The notes: generated by a model not told the origin, from the letters alone. Counted from the first letter of the stretch, positions 32,872 to 44,430 are shown. The stretch is 64,000 nt of DNA from Euclidia mi (GCA_944739405.2 OX123193.2:9618331-9682330); one strand, 5' to 3'. Numbers and translations are program-made.

Positions 32872-32995
32872 TATATGTTAAGTGTTTATTGTTTATTAGA
32901 TTATAAAGTATTATAGTATAAGATTATCCAGACCTAATGTATCCATCCACTGAAATGTAAACATTATTGAATAAAAATTATTATTATTATTATTT
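32872..32995 (+). other. LINE 3' UTR, last part, with (ATT)n tail
   Basis: It resumes after the Tc1 duplication and ends in ATAAAAATTATTATTATTA at about 32970-32993. Attribution to the LINE at 24273-30897 rests on position and on the tail type. Confidence 0.5.
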
Positions 32996-33260
32996 ATTTT
33001 ATTAAAAACCTAATTTATGCCCCACTACGGCACAAGGCAAAGGCCTCCCCTTCTATCTTTCACTCGTCGCAATCACACGCGAGTGCTTGCCAATCCTTTC
33101 GACTTTCCAACACATCAATAAAATATAATTATCAGCGAACATTTCGCGGCATACACTGTAGCTGTTCTATAGTAGCAATATCCGACGACCGCAACCGGAG
33201 GCAATATCCGACGATGGCGGTTTTCAAGAACAATTAAAAGTAGTTACACTCGAGAACAGC
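32996..33260. repeat. Interspersed repeat fragment ('GCCCCACTACGGCACAAGGC')
   Basis: GCCCCACTACGGCACAAGGC, AAAGGCCTCCCC and TTTCACTCGTCGCAATCAC form a string I know from lepidopteran repeats. CAATATCCGACGA is repeated at 33177 and 33205. There is no coding pattern. Confidence 0.5.
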
Positions 33261-34654
33261 TGTCTCCCACACCCGGCAGACTTGCACGCTTTAATATGTA
33301 TAAGGACTTTAATGTACTTTGGCCCCTTAAAGAAATATTAGATGAGTATTTTTTAGAATAGGTGGTTGAGAAAGTTTTATTTGTGGGTAGAAATGGAACG
33401 TAGTGTTATTGTGATGGAGTTTTCATATATAAGTGTAAGAAAAGTTCGGGAGCTTGGAAAAGGATTAGGTAAAATATTCACTTTATTTATATACTACGTA
33501 GCTGTGCCTGCGGCTTCGCCCGCGTGGAAGTCAGTATCCTTTAAGTATCACTTTCTGTGGCCTTGATAATTTAAAATAACATAATGATCGGTTGATGAAA
33601 CTCACACTCATTACTGTATTAGAAAAGTAGCAACCTGTACCTGCCAACTAAATTCTTAGCTCTTTCTTTTAACAGAATATGCAACACATAGGCACAACAT
33701 AAAAAAATATCGTGTGTTTTAATCCAGCTAGTTCTTGTTGTGAGCAAGTCGGCAAAAGTACCGCTAAAATAATAATTTTAAGTAATACCCCTAGCAAAAT
33801 TAAAAGTCGGTGTTAAGATCCAGTGCTGACAATATAAATATTAGAAAAGAACTTAAAGCAGACTTTTGCCCAAATTGAGTCCGAATCACTTGATAACCAA
33901 TGCGGATATAATATGTATAATATTTTAAATTGCGATAACCTTTGATAGAATAAACGAATTCTGATAAAATAAAGACTAAATGTTAACCACAGACACAAAC
34001 TATGCGTTTGTCACTATCTCGATACAAACAATTTAGTGTGTTGCTTGAATTCAAGTCTATTAAATTTATTGAATGACACTGCTAGGTTCCCATAGGTGAT
34101 AGCGTGATGACTGTTGTCCATGATTGTAATCGGGTCTTCAGGCAATATATTGGGGAAAACCGCATCAAAATCCGTTCACTGGTTATTGCGTGATGATTTA
34201 ACAAACATACAGATAGACAGACAGACAATAAATCCAAAAAAAAATGTTTTGTGTTCTATATCGATAACATGTCATAATCCAATTGAAATTTCGCTAAAAT
34301 ATTCAATGTACAGACAAAGTGCTCTTTGAGTTTTATTATAATATAGATATGAAAGCTAACGAACTAATCAAATCCGTTTTGTTAAGGGTTTTATTTCAAG
34401 AAATAGTTTTAATATTTGCGGCGCTCAGATTCAAGTCTATGTCAATTAAATTCTAACTGTCAGTTCTGTTAGACAACAACGTAGAAAATATATATGTATA
34501 AAAATGCAAAAGATATTCACTCATCATCATTATCATCTTAGCGTTGTTCCAGTTGCGATTCAAGATCAAGAGAAGTTTTGCGCAGGGACCGCGAAATAGG
34601 TTTTCACTCGTTTTTTCATCCTGTCTGTCTATATGAACGCGATAATCTTAAAAA
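33261..34654. other. No gene; two retroelement 3'-end fragments
   Basis: Bases 33498-33570 (GTAGCTGTGCCTGCGGCTTC, GCCCGCGTGG) belong to the same family as 36765-36965. Bases 34090-34240 (AAACCGCATCAAAATCCGTT, then ACAGACAGACAATAAATCC) are a LINE 3'-end remnant. The overlapping open frames are repeat sequence, not genes. Confidence 0.5.
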
Positions 34655-34905
34655 CTAGTACTTGTTTGTTTTTCGTGTGAGTGTGTGGCCAACTCTAGTG
34701 TCGGAGTTTTTCAGACCGCCCGAAGGCCTCCGACATGGCCTAACGACTCTTATCCTGAGACATGAACCGGGACCGACAGCTTTACGTGCCCTCCGAAGCA
34801 CGGTAGCGCTCAGATGTAAATGCCACACTTGGTCACCCATCCAAGTGGCAACCTGTGCAAGCGTTGCTTAACTTTGCCGATCTGTTACGAACGGCAAGCC
34901 AAGTT
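34655..34905 (-). mobile_element. 5S-rRNA-derived SINE
   Basis: On the minus strand the head reads AAAGTTAAGCAACG and ACTTGGATGGGTGACC, the most conserved part of 5S rRNA including its internal promoter region. The middle module follows (CGTGCTTCGGAGGGCACGTA, then TGTCGGTCCCGG) and a 3' part ends CACACACTCACACGAA. A second copy lies at 56368-56612. SINEs headed by 5S rRNA (SINE3 class) are known from fish and some insects. Confidence 0.85.
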
Positions 34906-36745
34906 TCGCTATGAGCGCTACAAAGTACTAGTACTCAAGGAACAGGAGATGTCAAAAAGTACTAGATGAAATTGGCGGCAGAAAATCCGTTAAGAAGGAA
35001 ACAGTTACGCAAAGATTTTGCGGAAGGGAGCGCCTATAACGCCTTTAACGGTTAGCATTTGACACGATTAGTATTTCTATGTAAAGCACTAAGTTTCGCT
35101 ACAATTTGTGTTATGCTTACTAGCGTATATTCCAATGAGCATTTTTACCCAAATTACAATGTGTATTTATTCACACATTTACACGCCTTTATGAATTTTT
35201 GCCAACGCAAAATCTCACTAATTACATAATAATGCGCGTTAAGCACGCGTCACATTGCTATTTTTGTTTTGTACGTACTTTCAGCAAGGGTTGTGTAAAC
35301 ACGTCGAGGCCCTTTTTGTAACGTTTTGGTAAATACACGATACGACAAAGAGACGGTGTTTGGTTAAAATGCCAAAGAGAACTTACAAAAAAAGAAAAAC
35401 AGCCTTTGACTACATGACTTGAACTATGGTACGTCATATACTTATCATTTAACATAATCCCTGTCCTTCTCTCTCACGAAGTTTAGCCGAATTAAAAAGT
35501 GAGTTTTAAAGCCTCGCGAAGCATTCGACGCGCGAGGCTGCTCGCTCTGTGTGGACCCGCCTAGTGATGAAAAAAGTCAACCAGCTGTCGCCAATTTAAA
35601 CAAAATTGTAGATAAAATAATAGCTACGTTTTAATCAAAGACTGGTATTCAAAACACATGAATAAAATTTGTCGAATTTGCTATTTGATAAACATGTTAT
35701 GTTACATATTTGTATAATGCAGTACAGTTTGTAGGTAGGTCTTTGTAAAAAAATCTCATAAGCAACTTACCTTCACCCTAATCTTATGCGGGGTTGTATC
35801 ACACCCTCATTTAGCTAGTTACGTTTAGGTCCCACGTAATAGGCCCGAAGCCATAACCTTACGCAGTATCACCAAGCTTTATCGGTGTCGTATCGTCTAA
35901 TATAAACTGCCCTTTAGGTGGGGGTGTGGGACAATTTACTACTTTCCGCCCCGGATTCACTCACGTACGATACCCACGTATCACCCGATGAATGGGTCAC
36001 CTTGTTTTTAGGGGAAAAATTGCAAAAATTTACATTTCTCCCCAAATGTTTGGATGTGAAAGTTGCGATGTGAAGTGTTGATTTTGTGTTTGGAATTTTT
36101 TGAATATAAAGTAAGTGAAAATGGCTGGTTGATTTTTTTTTCTCTGAATAAAGTAGCAAGAATACGGAGGAAAGCTTAACATAGAAATGTAACTAATATA
36201 TTTCTTTTTCGGCTTACGTATAACTCAGTACAGAAGTTGTAAGAGTGTTTGTCGCACATTATTCTAATTTTTTGTAGGTTATTAAAGGTAATAGAAGGTT
36301 AGCAGCTGGGCTGTAGATATCAAAGAAATATGCCTTCACTGTGTTATATTTTGTAGTGTTAGTGTCACCAATGGTCAACAGATTCAGTTTGTTTTGGTAA
36401 GCTGTAACTGCACTCGGCGCTGGCATTACGGTTTTTCATAGATTCTTGTCTTCTTCTGCCTTCAGATGTTGTAAGCCATAATTAAATCCGTGAAATCATT
36501 AAATTTTTCATGGAAATGTCGCTTTAACATAATATGTAGTGGTATCAAAATGTTTAGTTTTCAAAACTCAATATCTTTGATACGCTCCATAATATATTCA
36601 TCAACGTCGTCGCTATTGAGATCAAAACAGCGTGCGGTAGCTAAACAGATGACAATGACAATTTGACAGTTGCAGTTTGAGTGGATATAGTCCTAAATAC
36701 GGCGACCGATGGATTTGCCTTGTGAATGTTAATCGTGGACTTTGT
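34906..36745. other. No gene; SINE A remnant at 35775-35870
   Basis: Bases 35775-35870 (TAGGTCCCACGTAATAGGCC on the plus strand) are a decayed minus-strand piece of SINE A. Bases 35505-35555 are locally GC-rich (GCGAAGCATTCGACGCGCGA). I see nothing else. Confidence 0.45.
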
Positions 36746-36749
36746 TAGT

Positions 36750-36968
36750 AAATAGAGGATGCCCGCGGTTACACCCGCGTTATTTAAGGCTTACTGCTCC
36801 GCTCCCGTCACCCATAGCGAGATGTTTTATAGCCTGTAGCCTTCCGCAATAAATGGGCTATCTAACACTGAAAGATTTTTTCAAATCAGACCAGAAGTTC
36901 CTGAGATTAGCGCGTTTAGCCAAACAAACAAACTCTTCAGCTTTATTTATTAGTAAACGACATTGAGC
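36750..36968 (+). mobile_element. Retroelement 3' end ('ATGGGCTATCTAACACTGAA' type)
   Basis: It contains GCCCGCGGTTACACCCGCGT, AATGGGCTATCTAACACTGA and CAAACAAACAAACTCTTCAG. A second copy of the latter half is at 42958-43085. This is a very common lepidopteran repeat that I associate with LINE 3' ends. Confidence 0.65.
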
Positions 36969-36974
36969 CCTTAA

Positions 36975-37468
36975 GAGGAAACACTACGGGCGAGAGAATT
37001 GAAAAATAGGTATTTGTAAAATCTTTTGCTGTCGCGCAGCCTCTAGCCTCCCCCCGCAGAGCGCGATAGAGACAACGCTACTGCTGGACCAAAAATACCT
37101 ATTAAATGTACACAAAATCAACGTTTCGTATTCCCCTGATTCCTTCTCCAAAACTTCATCGATTTAACTAGTTTTTCATATTAAATTAAAGAAAGGCTTT
37201 AGCCGTGTTCCTATGTTTTCCTTTTTTTAAATAATCTAGCAAAATTTGTTTTTTGGTTGTTTGAACACAGCGAAAAATCTGGCCAATTTTTGAGATATTT
37301 GAAGGTTCATATCTTTTTTAATATTTAATTTATGATAAAAAGGAAAACATAGGGACATGCCAATCGGGGCCATACATCTCTTGGAAAAAAATAATTGCTC
37401 TACTGGCATTATCCAGGGAGAAAACAGGAGACTACGTTTGTATGGAAAAACGGGCGTGGTGTTTCCTC
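36975..37468. mobile_element. 494-bp MITE flanked by TTAA
   Basis: The sequence is TTAA (36971-36974), GAGGAAACAC(T)AC..., and ends GTGTTTCCTC followed by TTAA (37469-37472). A second inner inverted pair exists: CCTATGTTTTCC near 37210 and GGAAAACATAGG near 37345. There is no coding capacity. A TTAA duplication points to piggyBac- or Kolobok-type transposases working in trans. Confidence 0.75.
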
Positions 37469-37472
37469 TTAA

Positions 37473-38857
37473 GCCACATTTTTTGAGTATGTTACGTGTC
37501 AATTCAATATGATTTCAAAACTGCGGCATTGATATAATAAGCTATGATAACTAAGAAATAAAAGCATATCGCCCGAAAATCTATTTCTGACGTCTACACG
37601 CGAATTCATGTGTAGTTAAAATTTAAATAAGAACAACTTGCTTCGAGAGCTCGAACGTTATCCTGATCCGTATCTAATTAACTAAAACATTTCCGAGTTC
37701 AGCAGTGTGATTCTGTAAGACTTCATTCTAAACTTCGAGTTTGAATCCACTGTGAGTTTCTTGATTGGCATTCTAAAATCTCGGTTGATAATTCGAATCT
37801 ACACTAGCGCTACTCTTGCGAGCGTGTTTGCGAATTGAACACTAAATTGACCTTGAGATTTTGACAGATAAAGTATGAGATGACGTAAAAAGTGGCATTC
37901 TATAAGGTAATTCCCCCGTCAATTCGACGCTCACTTCGCACTCCAAATCAAGGTAATTTTGAACCTTATGCGAAGTGAGAGCGAATAGCTACGTGAAATG
38001 CGAGTTGTTGTTTGAATTCTACAGAATCGACGTGCTGATAAGCCGAGCTTTTACTATCTGGTGAATAAATGTATAAACTTCAAAAAGTAAATCTATGATC
38101 ACACGTTTATTAGTCGCCAAAAGGTAATGCGGTCGCCAGAAAGTCGCTGATGACAAACATATTTAAGTTATTTATTATTAAAACACCAACAGTAAGTAAA
38201 TTCTTAACGGCTGCAAGAACATTTCAATATTTTTCTTTCACAAACATTTTCTACTACAGTATTTGAATTAAAGATAATGTTATATTTTATCAATAAAATC
38301 TCATTATCTTCAAAATTCTTTGCATATTACAAAAATATTTACGAACCACAGTATAAAAGCTCCATTCCGGGTTTCGCATTCCACACGAATCTCCCTAAAA
38401 TTTGAATCCGTAACAATGTGGACTTGATGCTTAACGAGAATGTGAACTGTCAAACGTCAAGTGTGGGTGGACCAATAAAGTGAGGACCAAGTGCGTTCGA
38501 GTGCGTTCGGGCATCGTCGGCCATCGTCGTGTGACGTGCCGACGCACGTGATCGTGATTCGAATTTTGAATTCACTTGAAGACTGATTTTAGGTGTTAGA
38601 AATGTATAGAGATTTGAGGTAGAAGAAAAATGTATGGCGATAGCATATAGGGATTTTTGTTACATGTTTTTTTATTGATATTCGATGAAATAATATTGTA
38701 CTGTCTTAGTTTTTTACCCACCATTAAGATAAAATGAAATTGTAATAAAATATATATATTATTTTCTTATGTTTAAATAACGTTATTTGTAATATACATC
38801 ACTTATTGTATGATTGCACTTGTTATTATGAATAACTTACGTTTCACATTATTAGCG
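37473..38857. other. No gene recognised
   Basis: AT-rich. Bases 38488-38560 are locally richer in CG with repeated GTGCGTTCG and CATCGTCG units; no function can be assigned. Confidence 0.4.
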
Positions 38858-38993
38858 TTTAATCAAATTTTTTTTTTCTCTTTAGCTATCTGCAATCAGC
38901 CCTTTAGCTTTAATCAGATTGGTTGTTTCTTATAATTGGCAGTTTGAGATTCTTCACATCCTCCGATGCGTCATCTCGTAGTTTATTTGTCTT

Positions 38994-41663
38994 TTATATT
39001 GACGCTATTCGTTTTCTTTTAAGTCTGTAAGTGTAGTCAGAAGACTTAAGAAGTGTCGTGGCTAGTTCATTTTTATGTCGTTGCAGTCTTTGCTTATAAT
39101 TCTTGTAGAACTTTTCTACAACTTCCTTGATAGTTGGGATTTGTAGGTACTCATGTACTTCAGTGTTCTTGGTGAACCAAGGTGCGTCACACAAGGTTTT
39201 TAATGCTTTGTTTTGGAAGCGTTGTAGAATCTCAATATTTGAATGGCTAGCTGATCCCCAGAGTTCAATACGATATGTCCATACAGGTCTTAGGATGCAT
39301 TTGTATATTAATAGTTTATTTTACAAGCTAAGAGATGACTGTCTGCCAATTAGCCAGTAAATATCTCTTAGTTTTCTGTTGGCTTGGTCCCTTTTGGTCT
39401 TTATATGTTCACGCCAGGTAAGTCTTCTGTCAATGTGCATACCTAGGTATTTTGCGGTACTATTCTGTGGCAAGACGTCTCCGCCGAGTTTCACTGGTGG
39501 GCAGTCCCCTCTCTTTAAAGCGAAGGTAATGTGAATAGATTTGGCAGCACTAGCCTTTATTCTCCACTTTTTCAACCATGATTCGATCCTATGCAAGTGT
39601 TCTTGGAGTTTTGTGGATGCTTTTATCTGGTCTTTATCGCAGGACAGGACTGCAGTGTCATCAGCGTAGGTTGCAGTAACGATTTGCTTTGAGATGGGTA
39701 GATCAGCAGTATAAACTGTGTATAGAATACGACCCAGTACAGAACCCTGGGGTACTCCAGCTTCTATGGGATAGAATGAAGATAAGCAGTCTTCAGATTT
39801 GACCTGAAACACTCTGTCCTCTAAGTACGATTTGAGCAGCATGTATGCGTTATGTGGTAAGCAAGTCTTTAGTTTACACAGGAGGCCCTTGTGCCATACT
39901 CAATCGAATGCTTGTTGTATATCGAGAAAAGCGGCTGAGCAATACTCTTTCTTTTCTAAGCATTGTCGGATTGTGTGAACGACTCTATGAATTTGTTCCG
40001 TTGTTCCGTGATGTGCTCGGAAGCCAAACTGGTGCTCTGGGATTGTATTTTGTTCTTCAAGTATAGGTAGCAATCGTTGTAGAAACATCTTCTCAAACAG
40101 TTTAGACAGTAGAGGAAGAAGACTTATTGGCTTGTACGATGAAACTTCAGTGGGAGGCTTTCCTGGTTTGGCTACCATATTTATAGTTGAGACTTTCCAG
40201 ATGAGCGGGAAATAGTGTAGTCTCAATAATGCATTGAATAGAATAGTTAGCAGGACAAGTCCTTTTCTTGGTAGATGTTTCAGGACTTCTGACGTAATTA
40301 GGTCAAAACCTGGTGCCTTTTTCTTCTTTAGGTTTTTAATCGATTTCGATACTTCAGTTGGGGTATACAGTCGCAACGGAAGAGACATTTGCTGAACGCT
40401 GTCAAGGATTTTGTCAATTTCTTCCTCTGGATAATTAATGTCGGGTTCATTAGGCTTGAATACGTCTTTTAGAAATGCAGCAAATAGCTCGGCTTTGTCC
40501 GCTGGTTTTCTCGCCCATTTACCATTTGGCTGTTTTAATGGAGGCATGTGTTCTAGTGGCCGTTTCAGCGACTTTGTTATTTTCCAGAGGCTGTAGTCAT
40601 CTGCTTTATGAGGTGATAAAGACTTCATTTTATCTTGCAGAGTCGAGTTCTCCTGTTCTTGAAGCATTTGCTTTAATTCCTTTTGTGCTTTGTTGAGGGC
40701 TCTTTTGTCATGTGCGTTCCTGCTAGTATGCCATTGTCGTCTCAGTCTCCGTTTTACGGTAATCATGTTCCGTATCTCCAACGTGTAATCTTGTACTTTA
40801 GGATTGTATTTTATACAAGGAGTAGACAACCAAGCCGCTTTTTGGATCAGGTTAGTTGTATACCAGGCTGCATTTTCTATGTCTTTCTCTGTTTTAAGAG
40901 GTATGTTTAGGTTGGTGTTTTCCGTTATAAAGTTCTGAAATGAGTCCCAGTCAGTTTTACGATTGTATAGTGTTTCGCGAGGCTCTCTCCAAATGACTAC
41001 GGTGCTCAGGGTGCATATCACTGGTATGTGATCTGAGTTGCCATCCAGACAGGATTCGGTTTTAGTGTATAATCCTGACATTCCTTTTGTAATAAAAAAA
41101 TCGATGACGTCGGGTATTTTATTGGGATCAGATGGCCAGTGAGTTGGGTCTCCTGTTGTCATTACGTTGAGTGAGTTTGCGTCTATTGCCTTCTTTAACT
41201 CTCGGCCTCTAGTTGTGGTCAGCCTGGAGCCCCAGAAAATATTTTTGGCATTCCAATCTCCTCCAGCGACATATCTGCTATCCAGCGTGTTAAGAAAGCA
41301 GTTAAACATTTGTTCGTCAACTCGATGCCGAGGCGGTGAGTACACCGCGGCAACATTAAGTGGACCCTGTCAGTCGTCTATTGATATAACTGTAGCCTGT
41401 AGGTATGCTTGTTTAAAGTTTGGGAGAGGGTGTTGCTTGATATTTTCTTTAATAATAATTGCTGTCCCAGCATGTGATGTTTTGTCAGGGTGATTAGTAT
41501 AATATATGTTGTATCCTTTGATTATAATAGCGTTTTCATCAGTCATATGTGTCTCTGAAATCAAAAGAATATCTATTTTGTTTTGTTTGATGAACAGTTC
41601 TACTTCCTGCTTATTAGGGGACAAGCCATTTACATTCCATGCTGCGATGCGTAAGAATTTCAT
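38994..41663 (-). pseudogene. Jockey-type ORF2 (endonuclease + reverse transcriptase), three in-frame stops
   Basis: The frame from ATG 41663 to the stop at 38994 spans 890 codons without any frameshift, broken by stops at 41370-41372 (TGA), 39900-39902 (TGA) and 39321-39323 (TAA). Endonuclease motifs are AAWNVNGL, ISETHM, GGDWNAKN and SDHIPV. RT motifs are SYKPISLLPL, HQFGFRAHH, motif A (FLDIQQAFD, next to the second stop), AGVPQGSVLG and the catalytic ATYADDTAVL; the KYLGMHIDRRLTW block and the C-terminal domain follow. The second stop sits where CGA (Arg) is usual and the first where TGG or CGA would fit, as expected from C-to-T decay. It targets DNA by nicking and priming on its own RNA. 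Confidence 0.9.
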
Positions 41664-41920
41664 TTATTATGTTTGGCAATTAAAGTTATAAGGAGTCCCA
41701 TTAGGGTACCCATTTGTTGAATGAGAATGTCTATTTTCTCTGATTGTTTTAGGATTATTTGTTCTAACGTATTTGTTGGCTGAGGTTGTATGTACTCTTG
41801 TGTTTTGTTCCAGTATGTAGTATTTTCGGGACGTTGAGTGTGTGGGTTCAATGGTTGCTGTCCAGCGTGGATACTTGGTGGTAATTTTGGAAATTCATCT
41901 GAAGTGATTTGAAAAGGGAC
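41660..41920 (-). pseudogene. Jockey-type ORF1, C-terminal end
   Basis: The open frame reads into ORF2 with a 4-base overlap (41660-41663). It carries a proline/glutamine-rich stretch and ends with a leucine-rich segment (DILIQQMGTLMGLLITL). The zinc-knuckle part is missing because of 5' truncation. The ATGA-type overlap of ORF1 stop and ORF2 start suggests coupled translation, as known for several LINEs. Confidence 0.65.
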
Positions 41921-41982
41921 AGTATTATTCCTGATATTTGATAATATAGCTTTTTTATTTTCAAATATCAGGAATAATACTG
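41920..41982. repeat. Snap-back at the 5' end of the Jockey element
   Basis: Perfect 21-bp arms (CAGTATTATTCCTGATATTTG and complement) enclose a 21-base loop. The inner arm is element sequence in its normal orientation and the outer arm abuts the target duplication. Confidence 0.85.
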
Positions 41983-41995
41983 CCTTTAATCAAAT

Positions 41996-42775
41996 GACTA
42001 CTATTGTTGTCTTTGTCTCGTTATCATTATCTTTGTGTTGTTTTGGTCGCATGCAATTCGCAATTATGATTTGGTGCCTGTGATCCGGTTTCTGTAGTCA
42101 AATCAGATCTAATAGGATTTAAGGTTTGCCACAGAGTGACTGTAGACTGAAGTCATATTTTAGGGTTCAATCCTTCAAGGAAAAATAATAGATGTCAGTC
42201 TTGTCTCTACCCTGGGCTAATGCCTTTCTATCAGATTTTTCACTAGTGGCAACATCAACAACAAAATAATAAAATATTCACACAGAACTGCAAAATCTTA
42301 CAAAACTTACCGCTCACAACAAAAACAACATAAATCCAAAAATGACTTTCAATTTGCTCAAGTATGCAGTCGTATAATTTCAAAAGCTTGTATAAATTCA
42401 TTTAAGTAATAAAATTAAGTAGAAAACACATAATACACGGACATGCCACAATTTCCATCAACACGTAAAACACAAACGGGCACAATTAAGTTTAAAATCG
42501 TCCTCATTAACATAATCAGATAATGCTATCTGCTACGGTATGTACTCGGTATCGATATTGGCGAAATTGGTTACGTTTGCAGAAGTTCAATTATAATTCT
42601 GTTGATTGTTATGCTGATCTGGTTTTTTGTTGTCTTTTTTGGTTTATGATGGTTTATACCTCTACCTGAGATTGCACCCGTATCAACTATGGCTACTTCT
42701 CGACACCCATGGACCATGGATCATCGCATGATCTTATATAGGACTAGAGGACGTCAGCAGCGACGCCTACATTTT
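41996..42775. other. No gene recognised
   Basis: AT-rich single-copy-looking DNA without motifs. Confidence 0.4.
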
Positions 42776-42777
42776 TT

Positions 42778-43090
42778 TTAAATTTAGCCATTTTGGCCGA
42801 TCCCGTGGGAATTTCGGAAAATCCTTTCTTAGTGTACCCCTAAGGTCCCCAAGGAACATACATGCCAAATTTCAGCTCCTGCGCCCAATAGTTTCGGCTG
42901 TAGTGTGTCTGTCAGTCAGTCAGTAACGCACGGATTTTATATATTAAGATAAAGCCTTTGAGAAATGGATTATCCAACACTGAACGTTTTATTTCAAATC
43001 CAACTAGTAGTGCCTAAGATTACTATGCTCAACCAAGAAACACACTCTTTAGTTTTATCACACTGGTATAGATAGGTTACTAGTTTCTTC
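42778..43090 (+). mobile_element. Two retroelement 3'-end fragments in tandem
   Basis: Bases 42778-42955 (CCGATCCCGTGGGAATTTCG, CGCCCAATAGTTTCGGCTGT, CAGTCAGTCAGTAACGCACG, ending ATATATTAAGAT) match the minus strand of 62485-62680. Bases 42958-43085 match 36845-36965. Both are common lepidopteran repeat ends without coding capacity. Confidence 0.65.
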
Positions 43091-43099
43091 TTATTCTGG

Positions 43100-43304
43100 T
43101 ATTTTATCTAGTTAACGTTGTATGGACCGGCCGTGTAAATCTATTATCATGGAATGATGCTTTGTCAAAACTTTTTTATGTACCAATTTAAGGTATTAGA
43201 GCCTTGCTGATTTCAGCATGAATGGACCGGCTCGACCGGGGAAGTGTTACCCTTTCACAGAAAATCGACGTAAAGTAACAACAGTACCTAAATTGTTGCG
43301 TTTC
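43100..43304. other. No gene; short repeated motif GTATGGACCGGCC
   Basis: TATGGACCGGCCG at 43120 also occurs at 12310 (TATGGACCGGCCGCGCGGCC). No other structure is seen. Confidence 0.35.
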
Positions 43305-43510
43305 GTTCGGTGAGTGAGAGTGCTGGAGGCCAAATTCCCTATTCCTTCTCCCTCATCCCACTCCTTATCCTATCCCTTTTCCTAACCCCAAGGGGCGGCA
43401 ACGCACTTGTGACTCCTGTAGTGTTGCTTGTGTTCATGGGCGGCGGTAATTTCTTACCATCAGGCGATCCGTCTGCTCGTTTGCCGTCTATTGCTATAAA
43501 AAAACTGCTT
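43305..43510 (+). repeat. Interspersed repeat, inverted relative to 8340-8575
   Basis: GGCGGCAACGCACTTGTGAC, CTTGTGTTCATGGGCGGCGG and TTACCATCAGGCGATCCGTC are complements of the copy at 8340-8575. An AAAAAA tail follows at about 43498-43503, supporting a plus-strand retroposon. The open frame across it is a by-product. Confidence 0.7.
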
Positions 43511-43987
43511 TACTTACAGTTTAGTCACGACGCAGCGACCATGGTGCACTGAAAGCAATCATACAGCAACATATTTATATGTCATTAATAAGTAAAATGA
43601 TCGCGAATGAAATCAGGCTTGGTAAAAATTGCAGTTATCTCTTAATTTATGTCATTTGCTTTGTGCTGATTACTATTGCTACTTGATCGTCATCATCCTA
43701 GTGCTATCCCGTTTGAGATCCAAGATCATCGCCTTGGAGCCCGGGGTCCACTAAATTCTATTGTGTTACTTGTTTGCTGAAACATTTTAACAAAACAGTG
43801 TGATCAGATTTCTAATTTCCAAATTCCATTATGTTACGCAGGTAAGTACTGATTATGAAACTGGTTCAGTAATTGCATTGGGCCTTCTTCTTAGAAGGCA
43901 CAATGGTGTAATTTTCTACTAACAGGTATATACCAAGAACATAGTCCGATCTGATTTCAATTTTCCAAATGGTTGTTGCTTTCATAA
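43511..43987. other. No gene recognised
   Basis: A short fragment at 43693-43760 (CATCCTAGTGCTATCCCGTT) belongs to the family at 57580. Otherwise featureless. Confidence 0.4.
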
Positions 43988-44430
43988 TTGCTTATTAGGA
44001 AAGTGGCTAAATGCCTCCCTCTCATTGGGCGTTCGCGTTCTTCGAGCGGGTGCCCGGCGTGCGATCAGCGTTCATTCTGTAGAACAAACAAAAAGCATCT
44101 GACGGGCATAATAACCGGCCACTGTCCACTCAACAAGCACCTATTCAACATAGGCGTTACGGACAGCCCACTGTGCAGGGGCTGCATGGAAACCGAAGAA
44201 ACACCCGCTCACGTCATTCTGCACTGTGCAAGTGTGAGCGATTAACGGGCAAAGCTGCTGAACAACCCCAGAACCATGAGTGAAGCTTTAAACGACACCA
44301 GCCAACTAATGGCTTTCTGGAAGGAACTAAGGTGGTATGAGTAGTCGGCGTCAATGAAGTCGCCACATACGCACAATGGCCCAAATAAGTGGCTAAGTGC
44401 GGAAAACCCACGACCAACTATAACTTTAAC
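43988..44430 (+). pseudogene. R1/I-like LINE, C-terminal end of ORF2
   Basis: The frame reads LTGIITGHCPLNKHLFNIG, CRGCMETEETPAHVILHC, then a stop at the TAA after ASVSD (about 44243-44245), and continues in the same frame with LLNNPRTMSEALND and FWKELRWYE to about 44343. The TGHCPLN...C..C...H...C arrangement is the zinc-type domain at the C-terminus of R1-, LOA- and Jockey-like ORF2 proteins. The 3' UTR ends in an (AACTAT)n tail at about 44418-44440. Only the last ~115 residues are retained. Confidence 0.75.

Larger units (their letters stand above)
38869..41984 (-). mobile_element. Jockey-type LINE, 3.1 kb, 5'-truncated, ~11-bp TSD
   Basis: The element lies on the minus strand between two copies of TTTAATCAAAT (38858-38868 and 41985-41995). 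Its poly(A) end is at the left (T-run 38869-38877). It holds the end of ORF1 and all of ORF2. At its 5' end a 21-bp stretch is present in inverted form (41962-41982 against 41920-41940), as after a twin-priming event. The clear duplication and frame conservation imply a fairly young copy. Confidence 0.85.

Noticed and set aside
34780..34905. Possible 5S rRNA gene
   Set aside because: Only part of 5S rRNA is present, and it is followed directly by SINE middle and tail seen again at 56368.
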